From positions 434,001-498,000 of the forward strand of contig DATKHY010000007.1 of NCBI GenBank assembly GCA_035544215.1: DNA of 64,000 bases. Direction: 5' to 3'. The notes under the pieces are model-generated. The model ran no database searches, was not told the DNA's origin, and was given only the letters and a program-made list of their open reading frames with translations. The DNA is from Candidatus Binatia bacterium. GTDB lineage: Bacteria; Vulcanimicrobiota; Vulcanimicrobiia; Vulcanimicrobiales; Vulcanimicrobiaceae. The translations under genes were made by a program, and so were the position numbers. Positions 7,979 to 18,616 of this stretch are shown here, piece by piece (within the stretch, counting starts at the first letter, position 1; each line of letters opens with the position of its first letter).

Positions 7979-9805
7979 CTAGGGAACGAGCGCGGTGGCC
8001 GCATTGGTGGCGGGCGCGAGCGCCAGCGCGAGCGGCGCGCCGATCCCCGTCGCAACAGTCGTCCATGCCGCGCCCGCATACGGCGGAGGATACTCCGTCA
8101 CCGTGTTGTTCCCGTAGTTGGCGACGTAGAGATTTCCTAGCATGTCGATCGCCAGCGCGACCGGCTGGCTCTGACCGCCGGCGATCGTCGACGGCGGACT
8201 CGTGTAAGGGGCGACGTATTCGGTCACCGTGTTTGCACCCTGATTCGGCACGAACAGGTTTGCCGACGCGCTCAGGCCGATCGTACCCTGCTCGTTGATG
8301 CCGTTGCTGATCGTCGCGACGGGCGCGCTCGAGCTCGAGAATGGCGACGAGTACTCTACGACGGAGTTCGGCGTCGAGTTGAGGTTCGCGACGAAGAGGT
8401 TGCCGTGCGAGTCGAGCGCGAGCGAATTCGGCGTGTTCAGGCCCTTCGAAATGATCGTCGGAGCGCCTCCGTAAGGCGGCGCGAACTCGGCGACCGTGTT
8501 GGCGGCGGCGTTGAGCACGAATAGGTTGCCGTTGCCGTCGAGCGCGAGGCTCACGGGGTCGTCCACGTTCGCGGTGATGACCTGCGACGGCCCGCCCACA
8601 TAGGGCGGCGAGTACATGGTCACCGTGTTGCTGCCGTTGCCGTTGGCCACGAAGAGATCACCGCGGTTATCCAAGGCGAGCGCTTGCGGGTGGTTCACGC
8701 CGGTGCTAATCGTGTTCGGTGCCTGATTGTAGGGCGGAGCGTACGCGGTGATGCTGCCGGGCAGATCGGCGACGAACAGGTCGCCGGCCGCGTCGAAGAT
8801 CAGCGCTTGGGGATTGGTCACGCCGTTCACGATCGTCGCAAGGGGCGTGGTCTGGCCGTAGGCGTAGAGCGTGACAGTGTTGACGTTGGAGTTCGCGACG
8901 CCTAGCAGCTGACGGACGTCCACGCGCGCTGTGCCACTGCACACCGCTCCGGGTTGCGCGCAGGGATTCGCGGCTCCCTGATACGTCGCCGTCGCGCGCA
9001 GGATGCTCGAGCTCGCGTTGGTCGATGCCGGACCGGAAACGAAAAACTGGTTCGGCGCGAGCGCGCCCGCCTGGGTGACCGCGAGCGGGAGCGATCCGCC
9101 GGCCTGGCTGAGCGAGAAGCTCGCGCCGGAGCTTCCCACGATGACGTTCTGGTCAGCGTCGAACATCTCGATGAGCAGCGCGTGCTTTCCGGCGCCGTAC
9201 AGATCGATCCCGCCCTGGCCGTTCGGCGCGCTCATAAATGAGGCGGGGACGATCTGAAGCTGCGCCGGCACGCCGCTCAGCGTGAGGTTCAGCGAGTTCG
9301 TCGCGCTCGAAGCCACGTTGAAAGCGACCGCGGCGCTGCCGATCGTTCCCGTATAAGTGCCGGCGGGGAGCGTCAGCGCGAGCTGGCAACTCGTTCCGCC
9401 TGGCGCCGGCGAGCAGCCGGTCGCGTTGGGTCCGACCGTCACGCTCTGAGTGATGCTGGTCGGCCCGCTTACGTTGATTGCTAACATCTGCGCGCCGTTG
9501 CCGGCCGGCGCGCCGTTCATCGCGGGCGGTGGTGCCGTCGTGACGGGAACCGCACCGCCGAAGGGCTGGGGCGCAGCGGGCGACGGTAGGGCCGGCAGCG
9601 ACGAACCCCTTGAGAGCGTGGAACTGGCCTGACTTCCCGCCGGCACGAAGATGCGCACGACCGTGTTTCCGGAGCCGCCTGCGCCGAGCGATGCGCCCGC
9701 GGGCATCAGCGCGCCGCCCTGACCACCTCCGCCGGCACATCCTATAGCGCACGCCGCCGCGGTCAGAGCCGCGGCGGTATGCAACGCAACGGTTCGGCGA
9801 ATCAC
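7979..9805 (-). CDS. NHL/beta-propeller repeat lipoprotein
   Basis: A 608-residue surface or periplasmic protein. The N-terminus is a lipoprotein signal (TAAACAIGC, with the lipidated cysteine near residue 23) followed by a glycine-rich linker. Residues about 100-300 are beta-rich and Ig-like. Residues about 302-608 contain seven repeats of roughly 45 residues, each with a version of NTVTEYAPPY followed by LALDSHGNLFVAN, the pattern of NHL or Vgb-lyase-like propellers. Such domains usually bind other proteins or glycans; no catalytic residues are visible. It is the last gene of the rimP operon strand (4 bp after tlpA) and converges on the Clp-like gene with a 4-bp gap. Confidence 0.85.
   Translation of the reverse strand: MIRRTVALHTAAALTAAACAIGCAGGGGQGGALMPAGASLGAGGSGNTVVRIFVPAGSQASSTLSRGSSLPALPSPAAPQPFGGAVPVTTAPPPAMNGAPAGNGAQMLAINVSGPTSITQSVTVGPNATGCSPAPGGTSCQLALTLPAGTYTGTIGSAAVAFNVASSATNSLNLTLSGVPAQLQIVPASFMSAPNGQGGIDLYGAGKHALLIEMFDADQNVIVGSSGASFSLSQAGGSLPLAVTQAGALAPNQFFVSGPASTNASSSILRATATYQGAANPCAQPGAVCSGTARVDVRQLLGVANSNVNTVTLYAYGQTTPLATIVNGVTNPQALIFDAAGDLFVADLPGSITAYAPPYNQAPNTISTGVNHPQALALDNRGDLFVANGNGSNTVTMYSPPYVGGPSQVITANVDDPVSLALDGNGNLFVLNAAANTVAEFAPPYGGAPTIISKGLNTPNSLALDSHGNLFVANLNSTPNSVVEYSSPFSSSSAPVATISNGINEQGTIGLSASANLFVPNQGANTVTEYVAPYTSPPSTIAGGQSQPVALAIDMLGNLYVANYGNNTVTEYPPPYAGAAWTTVATGIGAPLALALAPATNAATALVP
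7982..8902 (-). repeat. Seven tandem coding repeats of about 130 bp
   Basis: The propeller region of the lipoprotein gene repeats a unit of about 45 codons seven times. The diverged units are recognisable by the NTVTEY-PPY and GNLFVAN motifs. The repeats are kept at protein level and have drifted at nucleotide level, so they look like an old duplication rather than an unstable satellite. Confidence 0.75.
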
Positions 9806-9809
9806 GGTG

Positions 9810-10328
9810 CTACCGCAAGAGCCGCTCGACGTTGCTGCGCATGTCGGACGGCGAGAGCTCGCCGACGACGATTTTGCGAACGACTCCGCCGCGATCGATG
9901 AATACGTGCACCGGCAGCCCGTTGACGTCGTATTGATCGCGCAACGTTCCCGCGTCGATCACGACGGGGTAGCTGAGGTGGTGCTCGGTTCGAAATAGCG
10001 ACGCCTTCCGGGCATTCTCGAGGACATCTACGCCGACGACCTGCAAGCCTCGGGTGCCGTACTCGCGCTGCAACGCGTCCAGCGCCGGAGCCTCGGCGTT
10101 GCACGGCGGGCACCACGTCGCGAAGAAATTCAGGTAGATCGCCTTGCCATGCAGCGAAGCAAGCGCGAGGGTTGGGCCCGGAAGGCTCGCTTCGCTCCAG
10201 CCCGGCGCTGCCCGGCCGACGCGAGCGGGACCCGATGCCTCCGCCGGCGACGACGCGTTTCCGCCGCGGCCGCAGCCGGCCACGGCCAGCGCCATCAGCG
10301 CGACCGCATTAACGATCCGCTTAGCCAT
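9810..10328 (-). CDS. TlpA/ResA-like thiol-disulfide oxidoreductase, lipoprotein
   Basis: A 172-residue membrane-attached thioredoxin-fold protein acting outside the cytoplasm. The lipobox VAGC ends the signal peptide (MALAVAGC, cysteine near residue 19). The thioredoxin active site is FFATWCPPCNAEAP, preceded by KAIYLNF, and the cis-proline region is NGLPVHVFIDRGG. Proteins of this type reduce apocytochrome c or other periplasmic cysteines. The ATG at 10328 overlaps the ribF stop by 8 bp and starts the signal peptide cleanly, so it is preferred over the upstream extension. Confidence 0.88.
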   Translation of the reverse strand: MAKRIVNAVALMALAVAGCGRGGNASSPAEASGPARVGRAAPGWSEASLPGPTLALASLHGKAIYLNFFATWCPPCNAEAPALDALQREYGTRGLQVVGVDVLENARKASLFRTEHHLSYPVVIDAGTLRDQYDVNGLPVHVFIDRGGVVRKIVVGELSPSDMRSNVERLLR

Positions 10329-11235
10329 AGCTCGGGTATCCGATCGCGCGGCAGTCACGCTGCATTTGCTCGATCAGTTCGCCGACTCCGGCGAAAAGCC
10401 GCTGCTCGCGGACGTAGCGCAGCCCGCGCAGCGCGAGCTCGCGCCCATAGATCGTGTGTTGGAAGTCGCGCAGCCACGCTTCGACTGTGCGGGCGGTTCC
10501 CCCGAACTGCGGGTTCGCCCCGATCGATACGAGTGCAGCGTAGTCGCGACCGTCGTAGCGCGCCACAGCCGAATACACGCCGTCCTTGGGCAGCAGCTTG
10601 CGCGGAACGCGAACGTTGGCGGTCGGAAACCCGAGCGCGTGCCCTCGGCCTGCACCCACCTCGACAGCGCCGCGGATCTCATAACCGATACCGCCCAAGA
10701 GGCGATCGGCCTGCTCTAGATCGCCTTCCGCAATGAGCGCGCGAATCCGTGTACTCGATATCCTTTCGCCGCCGTCGCCGACGTGCGCAACCGGGACAAA
10801 GCCGACGCTGCGCTGCGCAAAGTATTCGCGCATCATCTCCACGTCGCCGCTGCGCTTGTGTCCGAATCGAAAAGTCGACCCGACGACGACGCCACGCACA
10901 CCCAGCCGTTCGACGACTAGCTCGAGGAACGCCTCAGGCGGCAGCGTCGCGATGCGGTCGTCGAACGTCACGAAGAAACATTCCTCAAAGCCGGCCGACG
11001 CGAGCAGCGCGAGCCGCTCCTCCGGTGTCGAGATCAACGCGGGCTCCGTCCCGGGACGCAGATGCGTTGCGGGATGGTTCGAAAAGGTGAGGACGCCCGA
11101 CCGCCAGCCGGGCCTGCGCAGGCGCAGGGTCTGGCGAGCGATCTCGCGGTGGCCGCGATGGAATCCGTCGAGGAATCCGATCGCGAGCACGAGAGGACGC
11201 ACCGTGTTGCGCGCGAGCTCATGACTGACTTTCAA
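10321..11235 (-). CDS. ribF: Bifunctional riboflavin kinase / FAD synthetase
   Basis: Converts riboflavin to FMN and then FAD in the cytoplasm; 304 residues, the usual length. The N-terminal nucleotidyltransferase domain has the GFLDGFHRGHRE motif (GxFDGxHxGH class) and ISSTRIRALIAEG. The C-terminal riboflavin kinase domain begins near 180 with GRGHALGFPTANVRVP and has the YALVSIGANPQFGG segment. It overlaps truB by 4 bp and tlpA by 8 bp, as in many bacteria where ribF follows truB. Confidence 0.95.
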   Translation of the reverse strand: MKVSHELARNTVRPLVLAIGFLDGFHRGHREIARQTLRLRRPGWRSGVLTFSNHPATHLRPGTEPALISTPEERLALLASAGFEECFFVTFDDRIATLPPEAFLELVVERLGVRGVVVGSTFRFGHKRSGDVEMMREYFAQRSVGFVPVAHVGDGGERISSTRIRALIAEGDLEQADRLLGGIGYEIRGAVEVGAGRGHALGFPTANVRVPRKLLPKDGVYSAVARYDGRDYAALVSIGANPQFGGTARTVEAWLRDFQHTIYGRELALRGLRYVREQRLFAGVGELIEQMQRDCRAIGYPSYG

Positions 11236-12128
11236 AGAAAGACCTTACGCGGCGCGAGCAGCGTCCCAAGCGCCTCGCCGACGCCAACGAGCGTGCGCGA
11301 CGCGTCGCGAACGAAAACGTGTCTTCCGGTTGCGCCCTCCGGCAACGGAACGACGCGCCCCGCGCGAAAATCCGCCGACCCGCGCAAATCCAAGACGATC
11401 GTCGGAAAGGGAATGATGTGTTCGGGCGCGATCAGCGCGGCTTCGGGAGCGCGCGCGATCTCGTCGAGCGTGTGCGCCTCGTAGAGCACAAACGGGCCGG
11501 AGGCTTCCCGCACCAGAGCGCCCATGTGAGCGGGCGTGCCGAGCGCGGCTCCCAGGTCATGGCACAGCGTCCGCACGTACGTGCCCTCGCTGCATGCGAC
11601 GCGCAGCCGCGCCACAGCCTGCCCTGAGCGTGTCGAACCGGTCTGCTCTACTCCGAGCATCGTCAGCCCGTAGATCGTGACGGCGCGGGCCTTTCGCTCG
11701 ACGCTCTTGCCTTCGCGCGCGAGCTCGTATAGCCGCCGCCCCTGGTGTCGCGCCGCCGAGTACATCGGCGGCGTCTGCATGAGCCTTCCGACGAATCTCG
11801 GCAGCAACGGCTCTAGCCGCTCGGGCCAATCTTTTGGAGGAGGCGCGCTTTCGAGGGTATCGCCGTGCGCATCTTGCGTCGCCGTGGAGCGCCCGAGCAC
11901 GAGCGTGCAGACGTAGCTCTTGCGCTGGTCCACGAGGAGGGGGATCAGGCGCGTCGCCTTGCCGATCGCCACTGGGAGCACGCCGGCGGCCTGCGGATCG
12001 AGCGTGCCCAGGTGTCCAGCGGCGAGCTTTCGATCGCCGGCGTACAACGCATAGATCCGGCGCACGCGCGATACCGACTGCGCCGAGCTCGGGCCGGCGG
12101 ACTTGAACAGATTTACGAAACCGATCAA
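11232..12128 (-). CDS. truB: tRNA pseudouridine-55 synthase TruB
   Basis: Makes pseudouridine 55 in the T-loop of tRNAs; 298 residues. The catalytic aspartate lies in GHLGTLDPQAAGVLPVAIG, and the RLRVACSEGTYVRTLCHDLG motif closes the active site. It sits 22 bp after nrnA and overlaps ribF by 4 bp. About ten residues (GVEQTGSTRSGQAV region) are inserted just before RLRVACSEG. The DNA there is a copy of a dispersed palindromic repeat (see 11616-11637), so the insertion is repeat-derived and in frame. Confidence 0.95.
   Translation of the reverse strand: MIGFVNLFKSAGPSSAQSVSRVRRIYALYAGDRKLAAGHLGTLDPQAAGVLPVAIGKATRLIPLLVDQRKSYVCTLVLGRSTATQDAHGDTLESAPPPKDWPERLEPLLPRFVGRLMQTPPMYSAARHQGRRLYELAREGKSVERKARAVTIYGLTMLGVEQTGSTRSGQAVARLRVACSEGTYVRTLCHDLGAALGTPAHMGALVREASGPFVLYEAHTLDEIARAPEAALIAPEHIIPFPTIVLDLRGSADFRAGRVVPLPEGATGRHVFVRDASRTLVGVGEALGTLLAPRKVFL
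11616..11637 (-). repeat. Dispersed repeat copy embedded in truB
   Basis: On the minus strand this reads TTCGACACGCTCAGGGCAGG followed by CT. It matches the intergenic copy near 58588-58610 (TTCGACTTCGCTCGGGACAG) at most positions. The truB copy keeps the reading frame and encodes the additional TGSTRSGQ residues. Confidence 0.6.
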
Positions 12129-12150
12129 GATCCCGCCCTAACGTAAAGCG

Positions 12151-13131
12151 CTACAAACCTTCGGCGACGAGCGCCGCTTCCACGGCCGCAAACGCGTCCG
12201 GCAGTGAACCGTGATACGTCAGCCCCGAGGCGCGGAAGTGCCCGCCGCCGCCGAGACGGCCGGCCGCCGCCTGAACGTTGATGCGCCCGCCCGAACGCAG
12301 GCTCACGCGGATCTCGCCCTCGATCGCCTTGAATAGCGCAGCAACGTCGACGCCCTCCTGCCCCAGTAGCGTGTTGACCATGTCTTCCGTGTCTTCGCCG
12401 TCGGCTCCGGTCTGTTCGAGCATCGCATCGTCCACATACGAATAACAGTAGCGGCTCCCGTGTTCGAAACGCATCTCTTCGATGATGCGCCCAAGGAGCT
12501 TCGTCGCCGCGACGCGCTTGCGCAAGAATATCTCTTCGGTGATCAGCTCCTTGTCGGCGCCTAACCGCATCAGCTCCGCCGAAAGCTCGAGCGCCTCCGG
12601 CGTCGTGTTCGAGTGCATGAAGCCGCCCGTATCGGTCATGATCGTCGCGAGAATGCACGTCGCGATCCGCGAGTCGAGCGGCTCGCCGAGCCCGCGCAGG
12701 ACGTGCATTACAACGCTGCCGGTCGAGCACTCTTCCTCAAGAACGAGGTTGAGCTTGCCAAAGAGCGAGTTGCCGAGATGATGATCGATGTCGAGCATGT
12801 TCGCCCGATCGACCGGCGGCAGGTACTCGCCGGCACGGCGCCAGTCGCTCATGTCGCAGAAAACGAACAGACTGTCCTGCGGCAGGTCCGCCGGCAGCTC
12901 GCGCGAGACCAGCTCAGCGTCCGGCAGGAAACGCAGATTGCGCGGCACGGTATCCTGCTGAAAATACGCGACGCGCTTGCCGAGGCGCTTGAGCGCCAGG
13001 CCGAGTGCCAGCCCAGCGCCCAGCGTATCGCCGTCGGGCTTGACGTGGCTCACCATGACGAACGAGCCGCGCCGGCGCAGCTCTTCGACGACCTCTTGCG
13101 TCGACGCGATTCCGGGCGTGCTTTCGATCAT
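12151..13131 (-). CDS. nrnA: DHH-family oligoribonuclease / pAp phosphatase NrnA
   Basis: Degrades short RNA oligonucleotides and dephosphorylates 3'-phosphoadenosine 5'-phosphate; 326 residues. The DHH phosphoesterase motifs are present in order: SHVKPDGDTLGAG (motif I), FVFCDMSD (motif II), DIDHHLGNS (motif III, DHH) and the C-terminal DHHA1 motif RLGGGGHFRASG. It lies between rbfA (4-bp overlap) and truB, the standard bacterial order rbfA-nrnA-truB. A cyclic-dinucleotide phosphodiesterase would look similar; the operon context favours NrnA. Confidence 0.92.
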   Translation of the reverse strand: MIESTPGIASTQEVVEELRRRGSFVMVSHVKPDGDTLGAGLALGLALKRLGKRVAYFQQDTVPRNLRFLPDAELVSRELPADLPQDSLFVFCDMSDWRRAGEYLPPVDRANMLDIDHHLGNSLFGKLNLVLEEECSTGSVVMHVLRGLGEPLDSRIATCILATIMTDTGGFMHSNTTPEALELSAELMRLGADKELITEEIFLRKRVAATKLLGRIIEEMRFEHGSRYCYSYVDDAMLEQTGADGEDTEDMVNTLLGQEGVDVAALFKAIEGEIRVSLRSGGRINVQAAAGRLGGGGHFRASGLTYHGSLPDAFAAVEAALVAEGL

Positions 13132-13493
13132 TCGCTCTCTTCCGCCGCGGAGTGCGCCGCCGCCTCGCGAAGCGTCTTCGCGAGCTCGATAGCTCGTTCG
13201 GCGGAGCGATCCTCGACGAATACCAGCTCCGGCGTGTGCCGCAGATCGATCTTGCGCCCCAGCTCGCCGCGCAGAAATCGGCCGGCGTGCTGCAGCGCGT
13301 CCAGCGATTGGCGCGCCTGATGGCGATCGCCGATCACGGACACGAATACCTTGCAGTGGCGCAGATCGTCGCTCACCTCGGCATGCGTCACCGTCACGAA
13401 TGCGAGCCGCGGATCTTGAAGCTCCTGCGAAATCAGCGTCCCCAGAATGCGCTGAATCTCGTGATCGATCTTCGCAATTCTCTGCGCCTTCAT
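13128..13493 (-). CDS. rbfA: Ribosome-binding factor A
   Basis: A 121-residue KH-fold factor that helps 30S subunits mature, especially the 5' end of 16S rRNA. Seen: the opening QRIAKIDHEIQRILGTLIS, the LAFVTVTHAEVSDDLRHCKV strand-helix and RHTPELVFVEDRSAERA. The ATG at 13493 follows a GGGAG ribosome binding site; the open frame further upstream has no coding character. It overlaps nrnA by 4 bp and follows infB after 77 bp. Confidence 0.92.
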   Translation of the reverse strand: MKAQRIAKIDHEIQRILGTLISQELQDPRLAFVTVTHAEVSDDLRHCKVFVSVIGDRHQARQSLDALQHAGRFLRGELGRKIDLRHTPELVFVEDRSAERAIELAKTLREAAAHSAAEESE

Positions 13494-13570
13494 GCCGCTT
13501 CTCCCAATGCTGAAGTTCTGAAATGTTTCGCTATCACAGCTTGACGTGAGGGCGCTCCCAGGGCCGAGCG

Positions 13571-16213
<2,643 letters not shown>

Positions 16214-16319
16214 AGCACTCGAGTCCCATCAGTTGGTGCGCGGAGCCCCAACCGATGGTTTGGCTCCGCTAGGTGATCAAAGGGTCGCCCTCATCGGAGG
16301 GGACGGTCGCCACAGTATT
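16214..16319 (-). promoter_or_regulatory. Structured spacer upstream of infB
   Basis: About 106 bp between ylxR and infB. The minus-strand RNA can form a strong hairpin from GCGGAGCC and GGCTCCGC with an inner AACC/GGTT pair, and a second stem from two CTCGAG copies that reaches into the GTG start region. No T-run follows, so it is not an ordinary terminator. It could modulate infB translation or mRNA processing; this is inference. Confidence 0.4.
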
Positions 16320-16577
16320 TCATGAGTTCATTTCTTGCATGGGCTCTGTAATTATTAAACCATATTCGGCCGCCGCGGCGCCAAGCCCCGGGTACCGCTT
16401 GTTTTTGCGCGCGCGCTCGGCGCACTCGAGCGAGCAAAGGTAGGCGCCCCGGCCCGCTTGTTTGCGCCGTGCGGCCGGCGGATCCGCGAGCCACCCGGTC
16501 GACGTGCGAACGAATCGCGTCAGCTGTGCCTGCGTGAAGCGACTTCGGCAGCCAACGCAGCTGCGGACCGGCTTACG
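16320..16577 (-). CDS. ylxR: YlxR-family RNA-binding protein (start codon unresolved)
   Basis: Found by reading the minus strand directly. The frame encodes RKPVRSCVGCRSRFTQAQLT, then RGAYLCSLECAERARKNKRY and ends EPMQEMNS, the clear YlxR/DUF448 pattern with the CVGC and CSLEC cysteines. It sits between nusA and infB, where ylxR normally lies. Upstream to the first in-frame stop (about 16626) there is no ATG, GTG, TTG, CTG or ATT codon, so no accepted start exists. Either a rare codon such as ACG is used, a +1 shift from the end of nusA feeds this frame, or the sequence has an indel. The end given (16577) is the first codon after the likely coupling point. Confidence 0.75.
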   Translation of the reverse strand, partial: RKPVRSCVGCRSRFTQAQLTRFVRTSTGWLADPPAARRKQAGRGAYLCSLECAERARKNKRYPGLGAAAAEYGLIITEPMQEMNS

Positions 16578-17787
16578 CGCCGTCCTTCCCCAATCGCTCG
16601 CGGCGAAACTCCTCGAGCTTGCGGATCAGCTCGGCGTCGATCTCCTCGCCGGACGCCTCCGGCGCTTCCACGGCCTCCGGCATCGCCTCAGTCGAGGTTC
16701 GCTCCGCGCGCTCCGTGAGATAGCGCTCGCGCGCTTGCGCCGATTCGCTCTCGCTCGCGATGTCCAGGCGCCAACCCGTTAGCCGCGCGGCGAGCCGAAC
16801 GTTCTGGCCGTCGCGCCCGATCGCGAGCGACAGTTGATAATCCGGAACCACGACCAGCGCGACCCCGTCCTCCTCAAAGAGTTCGACGCCGATGACCTTC
16901 GCCGGGGCCAGCGCGTTCATGATGAACGTTGCCGGCGTCGGGTCGTAGCGAATGATGTCGACCTTCTCCCCGCGCAGGTTGTCCGTCACGTTCGCGATCC
17001 GGCTCGACTTGGGACCGAGACACGCCCCGATCGGATCCACCTCGGCGCGATTGCTGCGCACGGCGACCTTCGATCGGCTGCCCGGGTCCCGTGCGATTGC
17101 CATGATCTCGACCGTGCCTTCCGCGATCTCGGGTACCTCGAGCTCGAGCAGGCGCTGTACCAAGCCCTCAGCCGCGCGCGACAGAATCACCTGCGGCCCC
17201 TTCGGCGACTTCTTGACGTCGAGCACGTAGGCGCGAATGAAGTCGTTGATGCGGTAAGCCTCGCCTGGGACCTGCTCGTCTAGATACATGACCGCCTCAT
17301 CGCGCCCTTCCAGCGTGACGTACATGTTGCGCTGCTCGTAGCGCTGCACGGTGCCCGTGACCAAGTCGTTGAGCTTGCGAACGTACTTGTTGTAGACCGT
17401 GTCGCGCTCCGCTTCCCGGATACGTTGCACGATGACCTGCTTCGCCGTCTGCGCCGCGATGCGGCCGAAGTCTTTCGGCGTCACCTCTTCATCGTAGAAA
17501 TCGCCGGCCTGATACGGTGCTCCGGCCGCCTTCACCGAAATTTCGAGCTTCGGATCCTGCACTTCGTCGACGACGGTACGGCGGTGAAAGACTCGATAAG
17601 CGCCGGACTGGCGATCGACGGTAACGATCGCGTTCGACTCGGTCCCGAAGTGGCGCTTATAAGCGGTAAGCAGCGCAGCTTCGAGCGCCTCCAGCAGCAT
17701 CTCGAACGAGATGTTCCGCTCCTTCGCGATGGAGTGCAGGACGTCGATCAGTTTATCTTCAGTTGCCGTGTTTTCTGCTGTTGCCAT
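16573..17787 (-). CDS. nusA: Transcription termination/antitermination factor NusA
   Basis: Binds RNA polymerase and nascent RNA to control pausing and termination; 404 residues. The N-terminal domain starts DKLIDVLHSIAKERNISFE. The S1 domain carries VTGTVQRYEQRNMYVTLEG, and the KH domains carry VDPIGACLGPKSSRI and LSLAIGRDGQNVRLAARLTG. The C-terminus is an acidic tail without the extra repeats of E. coli NusA. It overlaps rimP by 29 bp, and its stop overlaps the beginning of the ylxR frame. Confidence 0.95.
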   Translation of the reverse strand: MATAENTATEDKLIDVLHSIAKERNISFEMLLEALEAALLTAYKRHFGTESNAIVTVDRQSGAYRVFHRRTVVDEVQDPKLEISVKAAGAPYQAGDFYDEEVTPKDFGRIAAQTAKQVIVQRIREAERDTVYNKYVRKLNDLVTGTVQRYEQRNMYVTLEGRDEAVMYLDEQVPGEAYRINDFIRAYVLDVKKSPKGPQVILSRAAEGLVQRLLELEVPEIAEGTVEIMAIARDPGSRSKVAVRSNRAEVDPIGACLGPKSSRIANVTDNLRGEKVDIIRYDPTPATFIMNALAPAKVIGVELFEEDGVALVVVPDYQLSLAIGRDGQNVRLAARLTGWRLDIASESESAQARERYLTERAERTSTEAMPEAVEAPEASGEEIDAELIRKLEEFRRERLGKDGA

Positions 17788-18295
17788 GCAATTGTTTCCG
17801 TTGAAGTTTGTCGCGCTGGAAGTCTTGGCGCGGGTCGTATTCCAAGCGGGCCGACTTGATCGCCGCGAGCGGTAGCAGGAGCTCGCCGCCCTCCGTCCCC
17901 ACGACCACCGCTTCGCCGCGCAAGCCGCGGAGGATGCCGCGGTGAGTCTTGGCCCCGTTGATCGTGAGCGTCGTCAGGATCCGCGCGCGCTGCCCCGCGA
18001 AGCGCTCGTAGTCAGCCGCGCGGTACAGCGGGCGATCGAGCCCGGCGGATTCGATCTCGAGCGTGTACGCGCCATCTTGCGCGCCGAGGGTCGCGTTGAT
18101 GTACGCGGCGACGCGCTCGCACAACGTCAAATCGACTCCTCCGGGGCGGTCGATCGTCACGCTCAGCTCGAGCGCACCGCGAACGGGACGCGCATGATGC
18201 TGCACGATCTCGAGACCGCCGAACTGCCGATCGTGCACGATCGCGTCGAGCCGTTGTTCGAACGTCTCGGCGATTCTCGGCGCAGCCTTGCTCAT
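17759..18295 (-). CDS. rimP: Ribosome maturation factor RimP
   Basis: A 178-residue 30S assembly factor. Seen: SVTIDRPGGVDLTLCERVAA (family LRVYIDxxGGVxLxDC pattern) and the YTLEIESAGLDRPLYRAADY signature (family LEVSSPGLDRPL). The C-terminal SH3-like domain runs from about residue 110. It is the first gene of the nusA-infB operon, with two promoter candidates upstream. No good Shine-Dalgarno precedes the ATG at 18295. Confidence 0.92.
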   Translation of the reverse strand: MSKAAPRIAETFEQRLDAIVHDRQFGGLEIVQHHARPVRGALELSVTIDRPGGVDLTLCERVAAYINATLGAQDGAYTLEIESAGLDRPLYRAADYERFAGQRARILTTLTINGAKTHRGILRGLRGEAVVVGTEGGELLLPLAAIKSARLEYDPRQDFQRDKLQRKQLHGNSRKHGN

Positions 18296-18383
18296 GATCG
18301 TCTGTGTTGGTTCCCTCGTCGAGGGTCTCTAGAAGCAGCGAAGCGCGGGACGACACCCACGCTCCTCTCATAAGACCCACCCC

Positions 18384-18412
18384 AGGATACCGAAAAGTGC
18401 GACGGGCCGCAA
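18384..18412 (-). promoter_or_regulatory. Proximal sigma70-type promoter of the rimP operon
   Basis: Minus strand: -35 TTGCGG (18407-18412), 17-bp spacer, -10 TATCCT (18384-18389). Transcription would start about 80 nt before rimP. The -10 box matches 4 of 6 consensus positions. Moderate candidate. Confidence 0.5.
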
Positions 18413-18573
18413 CCCTACAGTGGGCGCGACCCCTCGCTCTGTTCTCCTATCTTGCGATCGGCGCGCCGCCGGAAAATCGTCCGGCTGCCGTGGGCGCGCA
18501 CAAGGCGCGCGTTATTCGGCGCGTGCATCGCGGGCCCGATGGCCCGGCGGATTTTGCGGTTCCAACCGCCCTC

Positions 18574-18610
18574 CTTCGTGACTGACGAAGTGTGCCGGCC
18601 TCTCCGGCAC
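18574..18610 (-). other. Two tandem hairpins at the 5' end of the long rimP leader
   Basis: GTGCCGG/CCGGCAC (18592-18598 with 18604-18610, 5-nt loop) and CTTCGT/ACGAAG (18574-18579 with 18585-18590) lie just downstream of the distal promoter start. They could protect the 5' end or act as an attenuator. No T-run follows. The rest of 18296-18573 holds no gene that I can support. Confidence 0.5.
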
Positions 18611-18616
18611 GTAAAA

